Origin: Suilimivivens sp045586385
GTDB taxonomy: Bacteria; Bacillota; Clostridia; Lachnospirales; Lachnospiraceae
Assembly (NCBI GenBank): GCA_045586385.1
Contig: JAZNAE010000011.1
Location: 124,001 to 188,000 of the forward strand
DNA: 64,000 bases
Direction: 5' to 3'
Below, piece after piece: positions 54,279 through 63,849 of the stretch. Every line of letters starts with the position of its first letter. Position 1 is the stretch's first letter. Made by a program: the position numbers and the translations under genes. The notes below the pieces were generated by a model that searched no databases, was not told the DNA's origin, and saw nothing but the letters and a program-made list of their open reading frames with translations.

Positions 54279-55874
54279 ATGAAAGAAGTAATTAGGGATT
54301 TTTGGAGAAATATTGCGTCAAAATGTAGCTTTTGGTTGCCAATAATCATTTTTGCAACAATAGCTTATAGTTTTTCGTTAACAAATCGGACTGTTGGCAT
54401 TGATGATTTAGCGGGGGATTACTATTTGTCGAATATGTCGGCTATTAAAGGAACGAGATGGGGAATGTTGATATGGGATGGTGTATTTCATGTGGGAGCT
54501 TTTTCTCCATTTATTGATAAAATATTAGCCTTTATTTTTTTTGTGTGTGCGGCTTTGATTATCTCTTGTGTTTTCTTTATTTTGAATGGACAAAAAGGGA
54601 GTGTGTGGAAATATTCGATGTTTGTGTCTGTATTTATAACATTTCCTTTAATTAATGAAATATGGGAATACTATGGGGCTAATTTGATGGTTGCTGGGAA
54701 TCTTTTTTTGGCTGCCACGTGCATATTACTGTTGTCAACGTCATCAATAAAGTTAATAAAGAAAATTTTATATGCGAGTTGTGCGTTGGTAATTGTAGTG
54801 TCCAGTTATGAATCAATTGCGTTTGTTTACGTGTTACTTGTTTTTTGCATTTTATTTTATAAATATTATCATTTGAAAAAGGAAGAATTTAAATTTTTAG
54901 AATATTTTAAAGAAGGTATTTTTTTTGCAAGTCCGTTAGTAATAGCATTATTTTTGAGAATTATCATTGGTATGATTCTGTTAAAAACATATAATGTTGA
55001 GTTTAGTCAGTTTGGAGAAACAGCTATTTCATGGGATGGTGGCATTTGGCATTTAATAAGTACTATAGTGAATCAATATGTGCTGAATGGATTAGTTTAT
55101 TTTCCGATTGCAATATTTGATATAATGGTTTTGTTTTTTGTGTTTTTTTTAATAATTAGTATGGTTTACAAACAAAAAATATTCATTTTTTTTTCGGGAA
55201 CATTAATTTTAGTATCAGTGTTTATGCAAGCTATTTTACAAGGAAAAGCAATGCCATATAGAACAGCGCAAACTTTAACTGTATTTGTAGCTTTTTGTGT
55301 ATTTCTACTAATAGAATTAGGGGAACATGTTAAAAAAAGATATATGTGGTCTTTTGTAACGCTTGTTTCGATTGTGTTGTGTATGCATCAAAGCATATAT
55401 TTAGGGCAATTATTTTCATTAAATAATCAGCGTTCTGAAAATGAAGCAGCAGTTATTCGACAAATAGGACAACAACTCACAACAAGATTTGAAGACAAAA
55501 CGATTATTTTTGTTGGTAAATATGATTTGGGAAATTGGATATCGTCTAAAATAAGCGTGGATGATACTAGTTGGAATGGAAAATTGTATTTGCAAGTTTA
55601 TGATTGCTTTATAGCTTCTTTTAAAGAAGGGGCTAAAACACCTGAATATGTGCAAACAAATGTTAATTCTGTACTTAATTGGGCCATAGATGCTTTTGAG
55701 GGACAAATGATGTTAAAAGAACTTTTTTCTTATTATGGTTATGATATTAAAGTAATTGAATCTTTTGACGGAGAATATGAAGCGGCATGTCAAGTTGCAA
55801 AAGAAAAAGATATGGATGCTTTTGAAATTGCAGATATGGAGGATTATGTTATTGTTTGCTTAGGGACTTTATAA
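54279..55874 (+). CDS. GtrC/GtrII-like glucosyltransferase-domain membrane protein
   Basis: A 531-residue protein with about nine to eleven spans. The first external segment NRTVGIDDLAGDYYLSN (about 37-53) has the acidic pair typical of GtrII/glucosyltransferase-domain proteins, followed by GTRWGMLIWDGVF. A soluble C-terminal domain (about 395-531) follows the last span. It would transfer the lipid-linked sugar made by GtrB and flipped by GtrA onto the polymer. AAGGAG lies seven bases before the ATG. Base composition is very A+T-rich (11 G/C of 60 at 55141-55200). Confidence 0.8.
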   Translation: MKEVIRDFWRNIASKCSFWLPIIIFATIAYSFSLTNRTVGIDDLAGDYYLSNMSAIKGTRWGMLIWDGVFHVGAFSPFIDKILAFIFFVCAALIISCVFFILNGQKGSVWKYSMFVSVFITFPLINEIWEYYGANLMVAGNLFLAATCILLLSTSSIKLIKKILYASCALVIVVSSYESIAFVYVLLVFCILFYKYYHLKKEEFKFLEYFKEGIFFASPLVIALFLRIIIGMILLKTYNVEFSQFGETAISWDGGIWHLISTIVNQYVLNGLVYFPIAIFDIMVLFFVFFLIISMVYKQKIFIFFSGTLILVSVFMQAILQGKAMPYRTAQTLTVFVAFCVFLLIELGEHVKKRYMWSFVTLVSIVLCMHQSIYLGQLFSLNNQRSENEAAVIRQIGQQLTTRFEDKTIIFVGKYDLGNWISSKISVDDTSWNGKLYLQVYDCFIASFKEGAKTPEYVQTNVNSVLNWAIDAFEGQMMLKELFSYYGYDIKVIESFDGEYEAACQVAKEKDMDAFEIADMEDYVIVCLGTL

Positions 55875-56025
55875 AAGCAAAAGGAATAACAGCAAGATTT
55901 AGAAGTTGGGTTTCAAAATGTCTTGTTGGCACTGAAGGGAATGTTAGATATTGTAATTATTTCGAAGGTTGATTTATATATGATACAAGTTTAATAGCAT
56001 ATTTGGTATGAAAGGATAAATTAGG
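55875..56025 (+). other. Intergenic gap without clear gene
   Basis: This 151-base stretch has no convincing coding region or terminator. A weak promoter-like pair, TTGATT (55969-55974) and TAATAG (55992-55997) with a 17-base spacer, lies just upstream of the next gene but matches consensus poorly. It may be decayed sequence left between glycosyltransferase genes. Confidence 0.3.
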
Positions 56026-57522
56026 ATGAGGTTTATGAAATACCTGACAAGGGAAAAAAATAACAGTAATACTATATGGAATAATAATTTTATACCACTA
56101 GCAGTTTTTTCCTTTTTTGTATTTGGGGTAGTGTTTTTTTGTGGAACATGGCTATCAGGCTATCATTTAATAGATGATCATGAATTTTTTTCACTTGAGA
56201 AATTGATTGAAAAGAACGGCTTGGTTAATGCTGCTATTCAATATGTACAAAGGGATTTGACATGGAGGTTTCGGCCCATGTATCTAATTTTTAGAATAGT
56301 GGGAGTATTTGTATTAGGGACAAGTACATATGTATGGTCAGTTTTAAAAGCAGGAGAAATTGCCTTAGCTATGTGGTTGCTATATTTGTTTGCACGTGAC
56401 AGGGGAACGAATATTGTCAATAGTTATTTTTTTGCATTTCTATGTGGGATAGGAGAACAAATGGAAATATTTTGGAGGCTAGGTCCGCAAGAAAGTATGG
56501 GCATGGTTTTATTTGCAGGCGCTTTGCTTTGTTCACATAAGATGATTAAGGAAAGAAAACCATGGCACAGAGTATTATATATGATAATTTTGTTTGTTTT
56601 GGCGGGATATAAAGAGAGCTTCTTACTTTGCATTCCAGGAATATATTTACTTATGTTTGCTTTTTTTGTAGAACAAAGCTCCCAAAACGGTAAAGATTGT
56701 GCAAAAGATTTTTTTAAAAGATATTGTGAGGAAATTATCTTTGGAATAGTCGTTTTTTTTGTGGATTTGTGGATTACAGTTTTTTATGTAGGTACTAATA
56801 AAACAGGATATGCAGGATTTTCAAACGAAAAGAGCATTTTGTTTTATTTGTCTCAAATATTTGATAATATGTTTGGAAATGGTTTTCCATATCTTGTTTT
56901 GGTGTTTATATTTATTCTTATTGCATATGTAAATTTACAGCGAGAATCTATTAATAAGATAATATTAATAGAAACGATTGTTTGTATATATATATTTGGC
57001 ATACAACAACTACTACACGCTATGAGCGGCATGGATGGAAGATATTTTGTGCCATGGGTATTTAGTATTAGTTATTTTGTGGCAATAATAGGCGGAAAAA
57101 TAATTAAGGACAAACGATGTATTCAAGCATTACAAGTCACAGTGACACTTTTTCTTCTACTTATGTTTTTAAGGCAAATTCCAGAAGCTGTAAATTTTAC
57201 CAAAACAGGAAATGAATTACATCAAGTAATAGAGTGGATACTTGATAATTCATCATCAGAAGACTCAATTGTAGCTGTATCCAGAGATTCAGAGATTGAT
57301 AACTCCTTTGGAGTGTATATGGAATGTAAATATGGATACATTACGCATGATGTCATAGCTAATATGGAAGACGATTTGGAAGCAATAGGCAAGGCAGATA
57401 TATTATTTTCTAAAGGCGACCAGATGGAACGTAGAATGGAAGAAATTGGAATAGACAAGGAAGAGTATAATATTTATTATTCTTTAATGTATCAAGCTGC
57501 GATAAAAAAGAGGGAGAATTAG
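56026..57522 (+). CDS. GT-C-like multi-spanning membrane protein
   Basis: A 498-residue membrane protein with about ten to eleven spans and a soluble C-terminal tail of some 100 residues. The first external loop has SGYHLIDDHEFFSLEKLIEK (about 44-63), with acidic residues in the GT-C catalytic position, then DLTWRFRPMYLIFRIVG. GIGEQMEIFWRLGPQESMGM is a further conserved-looking loop. No named family is certain. Its place between the GtrC-like gene and a second GT-C-like gene suggests an externally acting sugar transferase. Start may be 56026 or 56035. Confidence 0.62.
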   Translation: MRFMKYLTREKNNSNTIWNNNFIPLAVFSFFVFGVVFFCGTWLSGYHLIDDHEFFSLEKLIEKNGLVNAAIQYVQRDLTWRFRPMYLIFRIVGVFVLGTSTYVWSVLKAGEIALAMWLLYLFARDRGTNIVNSYFFAFLCGIGEQMEIFWRLGPQESMGMVLFAGALLCSHKMIKERKPWHRVLYMIILFVLAGYKESFLLCIPGIYLLMFAFFVEQSSQNGKDCAKDFFKRYCEEIIFGIVVFFVDLWITVFYVGTNKTGYAGFSNEKSILFYLSQIFDNMFGNGFPYLVLVFIFILIAYVNLQRESINKIILIETIVCIYIFGIQQLLHAMSGMDGRYFVPWVFSISYFVAIIGGKIIKDKRCIQALQVTVTLFLLLMFLRQIPEAVNFTKTGNELHQVIEWILDNSSSEDSIVAVSRDSEIDNSFGVYMECKYGYITHDVIANMEDDLEAIGKADILFSKGDQMERRMEEIGIDKEEYNIYYSLMYQAAIKKREN

Positions 57523-57525
57523 TAG

Positions 57526-59463
57526 ATGGAAGTTATGCATCTTGTATGGGAATTTACAGTACCGCTGTTGATAAGCTTGGCTTGTGCTTTTGCTGTGAGC
57601 AGATTATTAGAATTGAAATTAGACTTTTCTTTTGCAATAACATATATGGGCTTTTGCATGTGGATATATTTATATGCGCTGTTTGATATAAAAATAACAA
57701 TAGGTTATTTCTTATATGGAGTTATAATTTTGTTATTGTGGATAGTATCTTTGCGAAAAAAAGCAATATATAGTTTGAAAGATAATGAACTTGAAATAAT
57801 TATAACGTTTGTGCTGATATATACTGCGATTTTTCTGTTTGACTTACAAAGAGGATTTACGCATTGGGATGAGATGAGCCATTGGGGACCAATGGCAAAA
57901 GAGATTATAAGGCTCGATCAGTTATATTCTGTAACAGCTTCTAAATTGCAGGTACATAAAGACTATCCGCCTGTTATTGCGATATTTGAAGCAGCTTGGG
58001 CTGAGCTGTGTGGTGGGTATGCAGAAAAGTACTTATACAGAAGTTTGCATGTTTTGATTTGGACAATGATTCTGCCATTTATTACATCCGTAAAAAGCAT
58101 TTTTATAAATAAGAGAATGCGATTATATTCAAGTGCTATGCTGGCGATAATTATCCTGGCAATTTGTACGGTTTTATCACTGAATGACGGAAATATTTTA
58201 ACTACCATATATACAGATGGAGTATTAGGGGTTACATTTGCGTTTTGTGCTCTTTTAGTTTATATAAAGCATGAATACAGTAAAAAGGAAATAGTAACTC
58301 AAGCAGTTGCACTATCTTTTTTAATGCTTGTTAAACAAATTGGGTTTGAATATTTTTGCCTTTGCTATTTATTATTGATTTTATTGGCAATTGTTGATTA
58401 TAAGAAAGGTGTATGTGCAAGAAATATATTATGGAAAGCGTTCTTTTTGTTTGTAATTCCGGTTTCGACTTATTTGAGTTGGAATATGTATTATGTAAAA
58501 ATAAATCAACTCACACGACAATTTTCGGCAGGTAAATTCGATCTTCAGACATTATGGAATGTAATCTGTGGAGTGGATAAATCTTCGTGGCGTTATGAAG
58601 GTACTGTGAATTACTTTAAAAGTTTATATGAAAAACCATTGTTTATGTTGGGAACACATACAATTTCGTATGTAGACATGATGATAGTGTCGCTTATAGT
58701 ATATGGAACAATGTTCTTTTTACAAAAGAAAATCAAGACTAATTTGCATGTGTTACCTATGTTTGTAGTGTTTTTGTGTGGCGTTTGTGGACATGTTATG
58801 ATGCAGTGGATAACATATATGTTCGGTTACAATGATTTAGATTTCCTTGAATTAGCATGTTATGAAAGATATATGAATGTAATATGGATTGGCATGTGTA
58901 TGCTGATTTTATTTCAATTCACACAAGCTATTGGCGCATTAATGACACATAATTCCGGATGGTTCACTTTAACCATAACTATTTTGACAGTAATTATGGT
59001 TTTATCCACAAAATGGAGTGATACCGTGCAATTTTTAAAACCTGCGTTAAGTAATAACTCTAATTTAATAGAGTATTACACCGAAGCAGAGTTTATTATG
59101 GAAGAGACAAATGAGGATGACGCTATTTATATTATAACACAAAGCCATACGGGCTATTTTGAATATGTATTTGCATATTTAACAATGCCTCGAACATATA
59201 ATAAGCGAAATTACAGCCTTGGTGAAGCGTATTCTGAAGGGGATAATTGGACACAAAATATTACACAAGAAGAATTCCTTGATTTTGCGAAAGACTATGA
59301 TTATATGTATTTATGGGATGTAGATGAACAGTTTAGAGAAAGATATGCAAGTGCAATATGTAATGCTTCTGACATTACTTTTGCAAATGGATATTTATAT
59401 AGTATATGTCCCAAAGATGACGGAGATATTGAACTGATTTTGCAGGGGACTTTTGAAAAGTAA
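57526..59463 (+). CDS. Large GT-C-like membrane protein
   Basis: A 645-residue protein with about twelve to thirteen spans and a soluble C-terminus (about 510-645). FTHWDEMSHWGPMAKEIIRLD followed by KDYPPVIAIFEAAWAELCGGY (about 112-165) matches the DDLRHWG and LPFTALIEYVF region of the protein at 25772, so the two are distant paralogues. The Asp-Glu pair is a likely active site. It begins three bases after the preceding stop, with GAGGGAGA upstream. It ends the polymer-building part of the locus; the gap after it holds a promoter-like site. Confidence 0.64.
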   Translation: MEVMHLVWEFTVPLLISLACAFAVSRLLELKLDFSFAITYMGFCMWIYLYALFDIKITIGYFLYGVIILLLWIVSLRKKAIYSLKDNELEIIITFVLIYTAIFLFDLQRGFTHWDEMSHWGPMAKEIIRLDQLYSVTASKLQVHKDYPPVIAIFEAAWAELCGGYAEKYLYRSLHVLIWTMILPFITSVKSIFINKRMRLYSSAMLAIIILAICTVLSLNDGNILTTIYTDGVLGVTFAFCALLVYIKHEYSKKEIVTQAVALSFLMLVKQIGFEYFCLCYLLLILLAIVDYKKGVCARNILWKAFFLFVIPVSTYLSWNMYYVKINQLTRQFSAGKFDLQTLWNVICGVDKSSWRYEGTVNYFKSLYEKPLFMLGTHTISYVDMMIVSLIVYGTMFFLQKKIKTNLHVLPMFVVFLCGVCGHVMMQWITYMFGYNDLDFLELACYERYMNVIWIGMCMLILFQFTQAIGALMTHNSGWFTLTITILTVIMVLSTKWSDTVQFLKPALSNNSNLIEYYTEAEFIMEETNEDDAIYIITQSHTGYFEYVFAYLTMPRTYNKRNYSLGEAYSEGDNWTQNITQEEFLDFAKDYDYMYLWDVDEQFRERYASAICNASDITFANGYLYSICPKDDGDIELILQGTFEK

Positions 59464-59626
59464 GAGAAGTTGTGTAAATGTGTAAAGTCTGGTTCGTACA
59501 AAAGGAAGATGTAGGAATGTATAATATAAAGAGAACTTCCAATTATGTGTTGCTTAGAATAGAAGCCATTTTATGCATTTTTTGAACAGAGATGCAGAAA
59601 TATAGTGATTGAGTAGGAGAATAAAA
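59464..59626 (+). promoter_or_regulatory. Intergenic region with candidate promoter for the Dlt-like module
   Basis: This 163-base gap is the longest in the window. A perfect -10 box TATAAT lies at 59520-59525, about 100 bases before the ATG at 59627. The matching -35 is poor (TTCGTA-like, spacing near 19). An 8-base direct repeat TGTGTAAA occurs twice in tandem at 59471-59486, just upstream of the promoter, where an activator could bind. TAGGAG at 59614-59619 is the ribosome site of the next gene. Seen directly: the boxes and repeats. Function is inferred. Confidence 0.4.
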
Positions 59627-61162
59627 ATGAATACTAATATACTGGAGTGGTTAGAAACCGCTACAGAAAAGAATCCTTCTAAAATAGCATTTGCAGATAT
59701 TGAAAAAAGTATTACTTACGGAGAATTGTTACAACAGGCAAGGCAAATAGGAAGTAAAATTGCAGAAAGAGCAGAAGGAATTGGGACGGAATGGAAAAAC
59801 AGGCCTATAGCTGTGTTAATTGATCGAAATATTGAAAGTTTGATATTATTTATGGGAATTGTTTACAGCGGGAATTTTTATGTTCCTGTTGATGATACAA
59901 TGCCGCAGAAACGTGTAGAATTAATTATGGATACCCTAAATCCTGTGCTGCTACTTAATTCTAAAGAAAACACAAAACTGGAGATGGATGGAATTGTCTC
60001 TTATGCAGAAATGATTAGTGGAGAAATCAATGAAGAGAAGCTAAACGATGTTCGAAGCAAAAGCATTGATACAGACCCACTTTATGCTATATTTACATCA
60101 GGTTCTACCGGGATACCCAAAGGCGTGTTGATTAATCATCGTTCGGTAATTGACCTGGTGCATCAATTTGTGAATACATTTGATTTTCCTGAAGAACCGG
60201 TATTCGGTAACCAGGCACCTATGGATTTTGATGTTTCCACTAAAGATATTTATAATTGTTTGTACCTTGGCGGTACGCTTCAGATTGTGCCCAAGCAGTA
60301 TTTCGTGTTACCTGTAAAACTGATTCCATACTTAAATGAGCGAATGGTGAATGTGATTATCTGGGCAGTTTCGGCACTGAGAATCGCATCAAATTTTAAA
60401 GTGTTTGATGCTTGTAAGCCGGAATATCTTTCGCTTGTAATGTTTTCAGGTGAAGTGTTACCGGTGAAAGATTTACATTATTGGCAAAGGATATTACCAA
60501 ATGCACAATTTGTAAATCTGTATGGGCCAACGGAAATAACCTGTAATTGCAGTTATTATATTGTTGACAGAGAGTACGAAGAAAACGAGAGCCTTCCGAT
60601 AGGAAAAGCATTTAAAAACACAAATTTGTTTCTTTGGGATTTTGAAAAAGACAGGCATATAGTTAAATATGGTGAAACAGGTGAAATTTGTGTGAAGGGT
60701 ACTTGCCTTGCTGCCGGATATTATAATAATCCGGAGAAAACAGCAGAGGTATTTATTCAAAATCCCATGCAAAGCACTTATCCGGAAATTATTTATAAAA
60801 CAGGTGATCTGGGTCGGTTTGATGAAAAAGGTATTTTGTACTTTGCAGCCCGTAAAGATTATCAGATTAAGCATATGGGACACCGCATTGAATTGGGTGA
60901 AATCGAAGTGGCTGTTAATGCGCTTGATTTTGTGGATGTGGGATGTTGTATTTATGATGAAATAAGCGAAAAGATTATATTGTGTTACCAGGCGAAAGAG
61001 CCTTGTGATAAAGAAATTGTAAAAGCATTGTCAGGAAGTCTGCCAAAATTTATGTGGCCTAATAGGTATGTGCATTATGAACAACTGCCAATGAACAAAA
61101 ACAGTAAAATAGATAGAGTCTTACTAAAAGAAAGATGTTGTGGAGGAAAGAACAATGGATGA
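59627..61162 (+). CDS. DltA-like amino acid adenylating ligase
   Basis: A 511-residue adenylate-forming enzyme of the D-alanine:carrier-protein ligase type. YAIFTSGSTGIPKG (about 152-165) is the P-loop, NLYGPTE (about 297-303) core A5, YKTGDLGRF (about 389-397) core A7 and PMNKNSKIDR (about 487-496) holds the catalytic A10 lysine. It would activate an amino acid with ATP and load it onto the carrier protein encoded next, overlapping by eight bases. The decarboxylase two genes on makes D-alanine an unlikely final group; Glu or Asp is an alternative. RBS TAGGAG is seven bases before the ATG. Confidence 0.88.
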   Translation: MNTNILEWLETATEKNPSKIAFADIEKSITYGELLQQARQIGSKIAERAEGIGTEWKNRPIAVLIDRNIESLILFMGIVYSGNFYVPVDDTMPQKRVELIMDTLNPVLLLNSKENTKLEMDGIVSYAEMISGEINEEKLNDVRSKSIDTDPLYAIFTSGSTGIPKGVLINHRSVIDLVHQFVNTFDFPEEPVFGNQAPMDFDVSTKDIYNCLYLGGTLQIVPKQYFVLPVKLIPYLNERMVNVIIWAVSALRIASNFKVFDACKPEYLSLVMFSGEVLPVKDLHYWQRILPNAQFVNLYGPTEITCNCSYYIVDREYEENESLPIGKAFKNTNLFLWDFEKDRHIVKYGETGEICVKGTCLAAGYYNNPEKTAEVFIQNPMQSTYPEIIYKTGDLGRFDEKGILYFAARKDYQIKHMGHRIELGEIEVAVNALDFVDVGCCIYDEISEKIILCYQAKEPCDKEIVKALSGSLPKFMWPNRYVHYEQLPMNKNSKIDRVLLKERCCGGKNNG

Positions 61163-61382
61163 ATTGAGAGGCATTTTACAGGAAATCAGACAGGATATTG
61201 ACTTTGATACAGAAACAAAGTTGATTGATGATGGAATTTTGGATTCTATTGATATCATTGCAATTGTGACAGCAGTGAATGATAATTTTGATGTAGATAT
61301 TAATGTGCAGTATTTGTTGCCTGAAAATTTTAATTCCATGGAAGCAATATATAGTTTGATCTGTAAACTTCAGGATGAATAG
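61155..61382 (+). CDS. Acyl carrier protein (DltC-like)
   Basis: A 75-residue acidic four-helix carrier protein. DDGILDSIDIIAIV (about 25-38) contains Ser31, the phosphopantetheine attachment site, in the context DSI. Length and position match DltC. The ATG at 61155 has GGAGGAAAG upstream; a TTG at 61140 would need an unlikely start. Overlap with the ligase gene by eight bases argues that the two are made together. It would carry the activated amino acid to the decarboxylase and then the membrane transferase. Confidence 0.9.
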   Translation: MDELRGILQEIRQDIDFDTETKLIDDGILDSIDIIAIVTAVNDNFDVDINVQYLLPENFNSMEAIYSLICKLQDE

Positions 61383-61399
61383 TAGGCAGATAAATAATT

Positions 61400-62602
61400 A
61401 TGAATATGAAAGAACTAAAGACACCATATTATCTTTTTGATGAAACAGAGTGTATTGGCAGAGCGCAGAGGATTAAGCAAGAAGTAACTGCTTGGGGCGG
61501 AAAGATTTGTTATGCCATTAAGGCAAATCCATTCTTAGTTCCAAGCCTTTTGCCGGTTATTGACAAGTTTGAAGTATGTTCCCCCGGAGAATTAGAGATA
61601 TGTAGAAAATATCAAGTGCCGGGAGAGAAGATACTTTTTTCCGGTGTGGTAAAAACAAAGGAAAATATAGCGAAAGCACTTGAATATCCTGTTGATGTAA
61701 TTACGTTGGAGTCTATGCAGCATTGGGAACTGTTGAAAGAATGTACGGGTAAATCGTGTACTGAACAGGAGCAAACTCAAAAAATAAAGATTATGCCCCG
61801 GTTATCCAGCGGTGCACAATTTGGCATGGAAGAAGAGCAACTTTTACAGATTATTGAAGAAAGCAAAACACTAGAAAATGTATCTGTTGAAGGGATACAT
61901 TATTTTACCGGCACACAGAAAAAGGGAAATAAATATGAAAAAGAAATAGATAAAATATCATATTTAATGGACTTATTAAAGGAGGAATATGGACTTTCTG
62001 ATATCATACTGGAGTATGGTTCAGGGTTCGCAGTACCTTATTTTGTGGGTGATGAGTTTGATTTACCATTTCAGTTGATAGAACAAATGAAGCAGTATAT
62101 AAAAGAAAAGAACTTTTGGTTCAGAATTGATATTGAACTTGGACGTTATATAGCGGCTTCTTGTGGAAATTATTTTACAAATATTGTAGATGTCAAAAGA
62201 ACTGAAGAAAGAAACTATTGTCTGGTAGATGGCGGCATTCATCATGTGAATTATTATGGTTCTAATATGGCAATGAGGACGCCACTTATTCGGCATATAC
62301 GAAAGGACAAGGTGGATTTGTGTATTGCCACAGAAGCAAAGGACAGGCAGCAGGAAAATGTAAAAGAGTATATGATTTGCGGGGCGCTATGTACTTTTGC
62401 AGATATATTAGTCCGTGGTTTGGCATTAGATAGTCCGCAAATTGGCGATACATTAATTTTTGAAAATATCGGTGCTTATTCCGTGACGGAAGGGACTTAT
62501 TTGTTCCTTAGTAGGGATTTACCAGGTATCTATTTAAGAAAGCAGGACGGAAATATAGTGGAACTTCGTGGGCAGATGGCGACCTATGAGATGAATTCCT
62601 AA
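61400..62602 (+). CDS. Type III PLP decarboxylase-like enzyme (LysA/BtrK fold)
   Basis: A 400-residue alanine-racemase-fold PLP enzyme. ICYAIKANP has the Schiff-base Lys41, GIHYFTGTQKKG (about 165-176) the His stacking on PLP, ELGRYIAASCG (about 244-254) the phosphate-binding glycine, and CGALCTFADIL (Cys327/Cys331) the acid/cysteine motif of decarboxylases. It resembles diaminopimelate and ornithine decarboxylases. BtrK, of the butirosin pathway, has this fold and decarboxylates glutamyl bound to an ACP to give GABA-ACP; gene order here makes that the most useful comparison. A true lysine-pathway LysA is less likely in this place. Confidence 0.85.
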   Translation: MNMKELKTPYYLFDETECIGRAQRIKQEVTAWGGKICYAIKANPFLVPSLLPVIDKFEVCSPGELEICRKYQVPGEKILFSGVVKTKENIAKALEYPVDVITLESMQHWELLKECTGKSCTEQEQTQKIKIMPRLSSGAQFGMEEEQLLQIIEESKTLENVSVEGIHYFTGTQKKGNKYEKEIDKISYLMDLLKEEYGLSDIILEYGSGFAVPYFVGDEFDLPFQLIEQMKQYIKEKNFWFRIDIELGRYIAASCGNYFTNIVDVKRTEERNYCLVDGGIHHVNYYGSNMAMRTPLIRHIRKDKVDLCIATEAKDRQQENVKEYMICGALCTFADILVRGLALDSPQIGDTLIFENIGAYSVTEGTYLFLSRDLPGIYLRKQDGNIVELRGQMATYEMNS

Positions 62603-62619
62603 AACGGATAGGATAAAAT

Positions 62620-63849
62620 ATGAAGAAACTAAAAATAATCCTGAAAATAGTAATGTTTTGTGCTATTTTTGTGGGAGGACAAGCTTTAATTAAATATGCC
62701 ATTTTAGATGATACACTTACCATATCACGAGTGATGATGCATGATTTGTATACAGAGGACGATAACATTGATATTTTGTTTTGTGGGGCATCACATTGTC
62801 AACTTGGGTTTGATACAGAGGTATTAGATGTAGGGTTTGAGAGGAATACATTTAATGCGGGAAGTTCGTCGCAAGGTTTGGAAACAACATTAGCATTAAT
62901 AAAAGAGGCAGAGAAATATCACGATTTAGAACAGGTCTATGTCGATTTGGATTATTCTATCGTAATGCGAGATACGCCTAACTTGGAAAGTATTTATATT
63001 ATTTCCGATTATATGAAGCCATCTTTACGTAAGATTTCTTATTTGCTTAACGCAACTTCCTTTGATTATTATGTGAATAGTTTTATGCCCTTACATAAGG
63101 GAAGAGGTTATACAAAGAATCCACAGGAAATTATAGAAATATTAAAAAAGAAAAATACTTCCGGTTACTATAATTACTTAGAGACAGATGATTCCTATGC
63201 GGGAAAAGGGCATATTGCATCCAGAACCGTTGTAAAGGAAGGAACCCTGTGGTGCATGGAAGATTCTGCTCAAAGAAGTTTTGATATTCCTCAGCAACAG
63301 CAGGAATATTTAAAGGAAATAATACAGTTTTGCAAAAAGAACAATATCCGTTTAACATTTGTCAGCCTGCCGGTGACAGATTTTCATTTGGAAGTGATGC
63401 AGAACTATGATGAATACGTGTTGGTGATAAAAGATTTCCTGAGAGAATACGATATGCCTTATTATGATTTCAATCTGTGTAATCCCAATGTATTGAATTT
63501 ACAAAGTGACAGCTATTATAATGATGACAACCATTTGAATTATAATGGCACGGAGGTGTTTGGCAAGGTTTTTGCAGATTTCTTTACAGGAAAGATAAAA
63601 GAACAAGATTTATTTTGCAATAGTTATAAACAAAAAAGAGAACTTTGCAAACCCAGAGTATTAGGTTTTGAGGTTACTATGAAAGACCATAATGATGAAA
63701 CACTGATAGAGGTAGAACCTATTGTAAACGCTGAAGAGATGGAAGTTTTCTGTGAAGTTCAAAGGCTGGAAAGTGCATATCATATTACAGCGATGGTCGA
63801 TGGAGTGGTCACAAACGAAATAAAAATTAAGGATGAAGAATTGAGATGA
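62620..63849 (+). CDS. DltD-like/SGNH-hydrolase family membrane-anchored protein
   Basis: A 409-residue exported protein. One N-terminal span (about 6-27) anchors it. ILFCGASHCQLGFD (about 51-64) gives the nucleophile Ser58 in a GxSH context, and DDNHLNYNGTEVFG (Asp302, His305) completes the SGNH/DltD-type triad. The C-terminal 80 residues are beta-rich. DltD works outside the membrane in handing the acyl group to the polymer, with the MBOAT protein DltB; here the MBOAT gene overlaps by ATGA. GGATAGGATAAAAT precedes the start. Confidence 0.82.
   Translation: MKKLKIILKIVMFCAIFVGGQALIKYAILDDTLTISRVMMHDLYTEDDNIDILFCGASHCQLGFDTEVLDVGFERNTFNAGSSSQGLETTLALIKEAEKYHDLEQVYVDLDYSIVMRDTPNLESIYIISDYMKPSLRKISYLLNATSFDYYVNSFMPLHKGRGYTKNPQEIIEILKKKNTSGYYNYLETDDSYAGKGHIASRTVVKEGTLWCMEDSAQRSFDIPQQQQEYLKEIIQFCKKNNIRLTFVSLPVTDFHLEVMQNYDEYVLVIKDFLREYDMPYYDFNLCNPNVLNLQSDSYYNDDNHLNYNGTEVFGKVFADFFTGKIKEQDLFCNSYKQKRELCKPRVLGFEVTMKDHNDETLIEVEPIVNAEEMEVFCEVQRLESAYHITAMVDGVVTNEIKIKDEELR

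Noticed and set aside
55875..56025. Short open frame of about 25 codons in the gap
   Set aside because: No ribosome site, no family resemblance, length expected by chance.
60494..60883. Minus-strand open frame of about 129 codons
   Set aside because: It is opposite the core motifs of the DltA-like gene; A+T-rich shadow frame.
61400..62602. Calling the PLP enzyme lysA (diaminopimelate decarboxylase)
   Set aside because: Fold and Cys motif agree, but ligase, carrier protein, SGNH and MBOAT neighbours argue against a lysine-pathway role.
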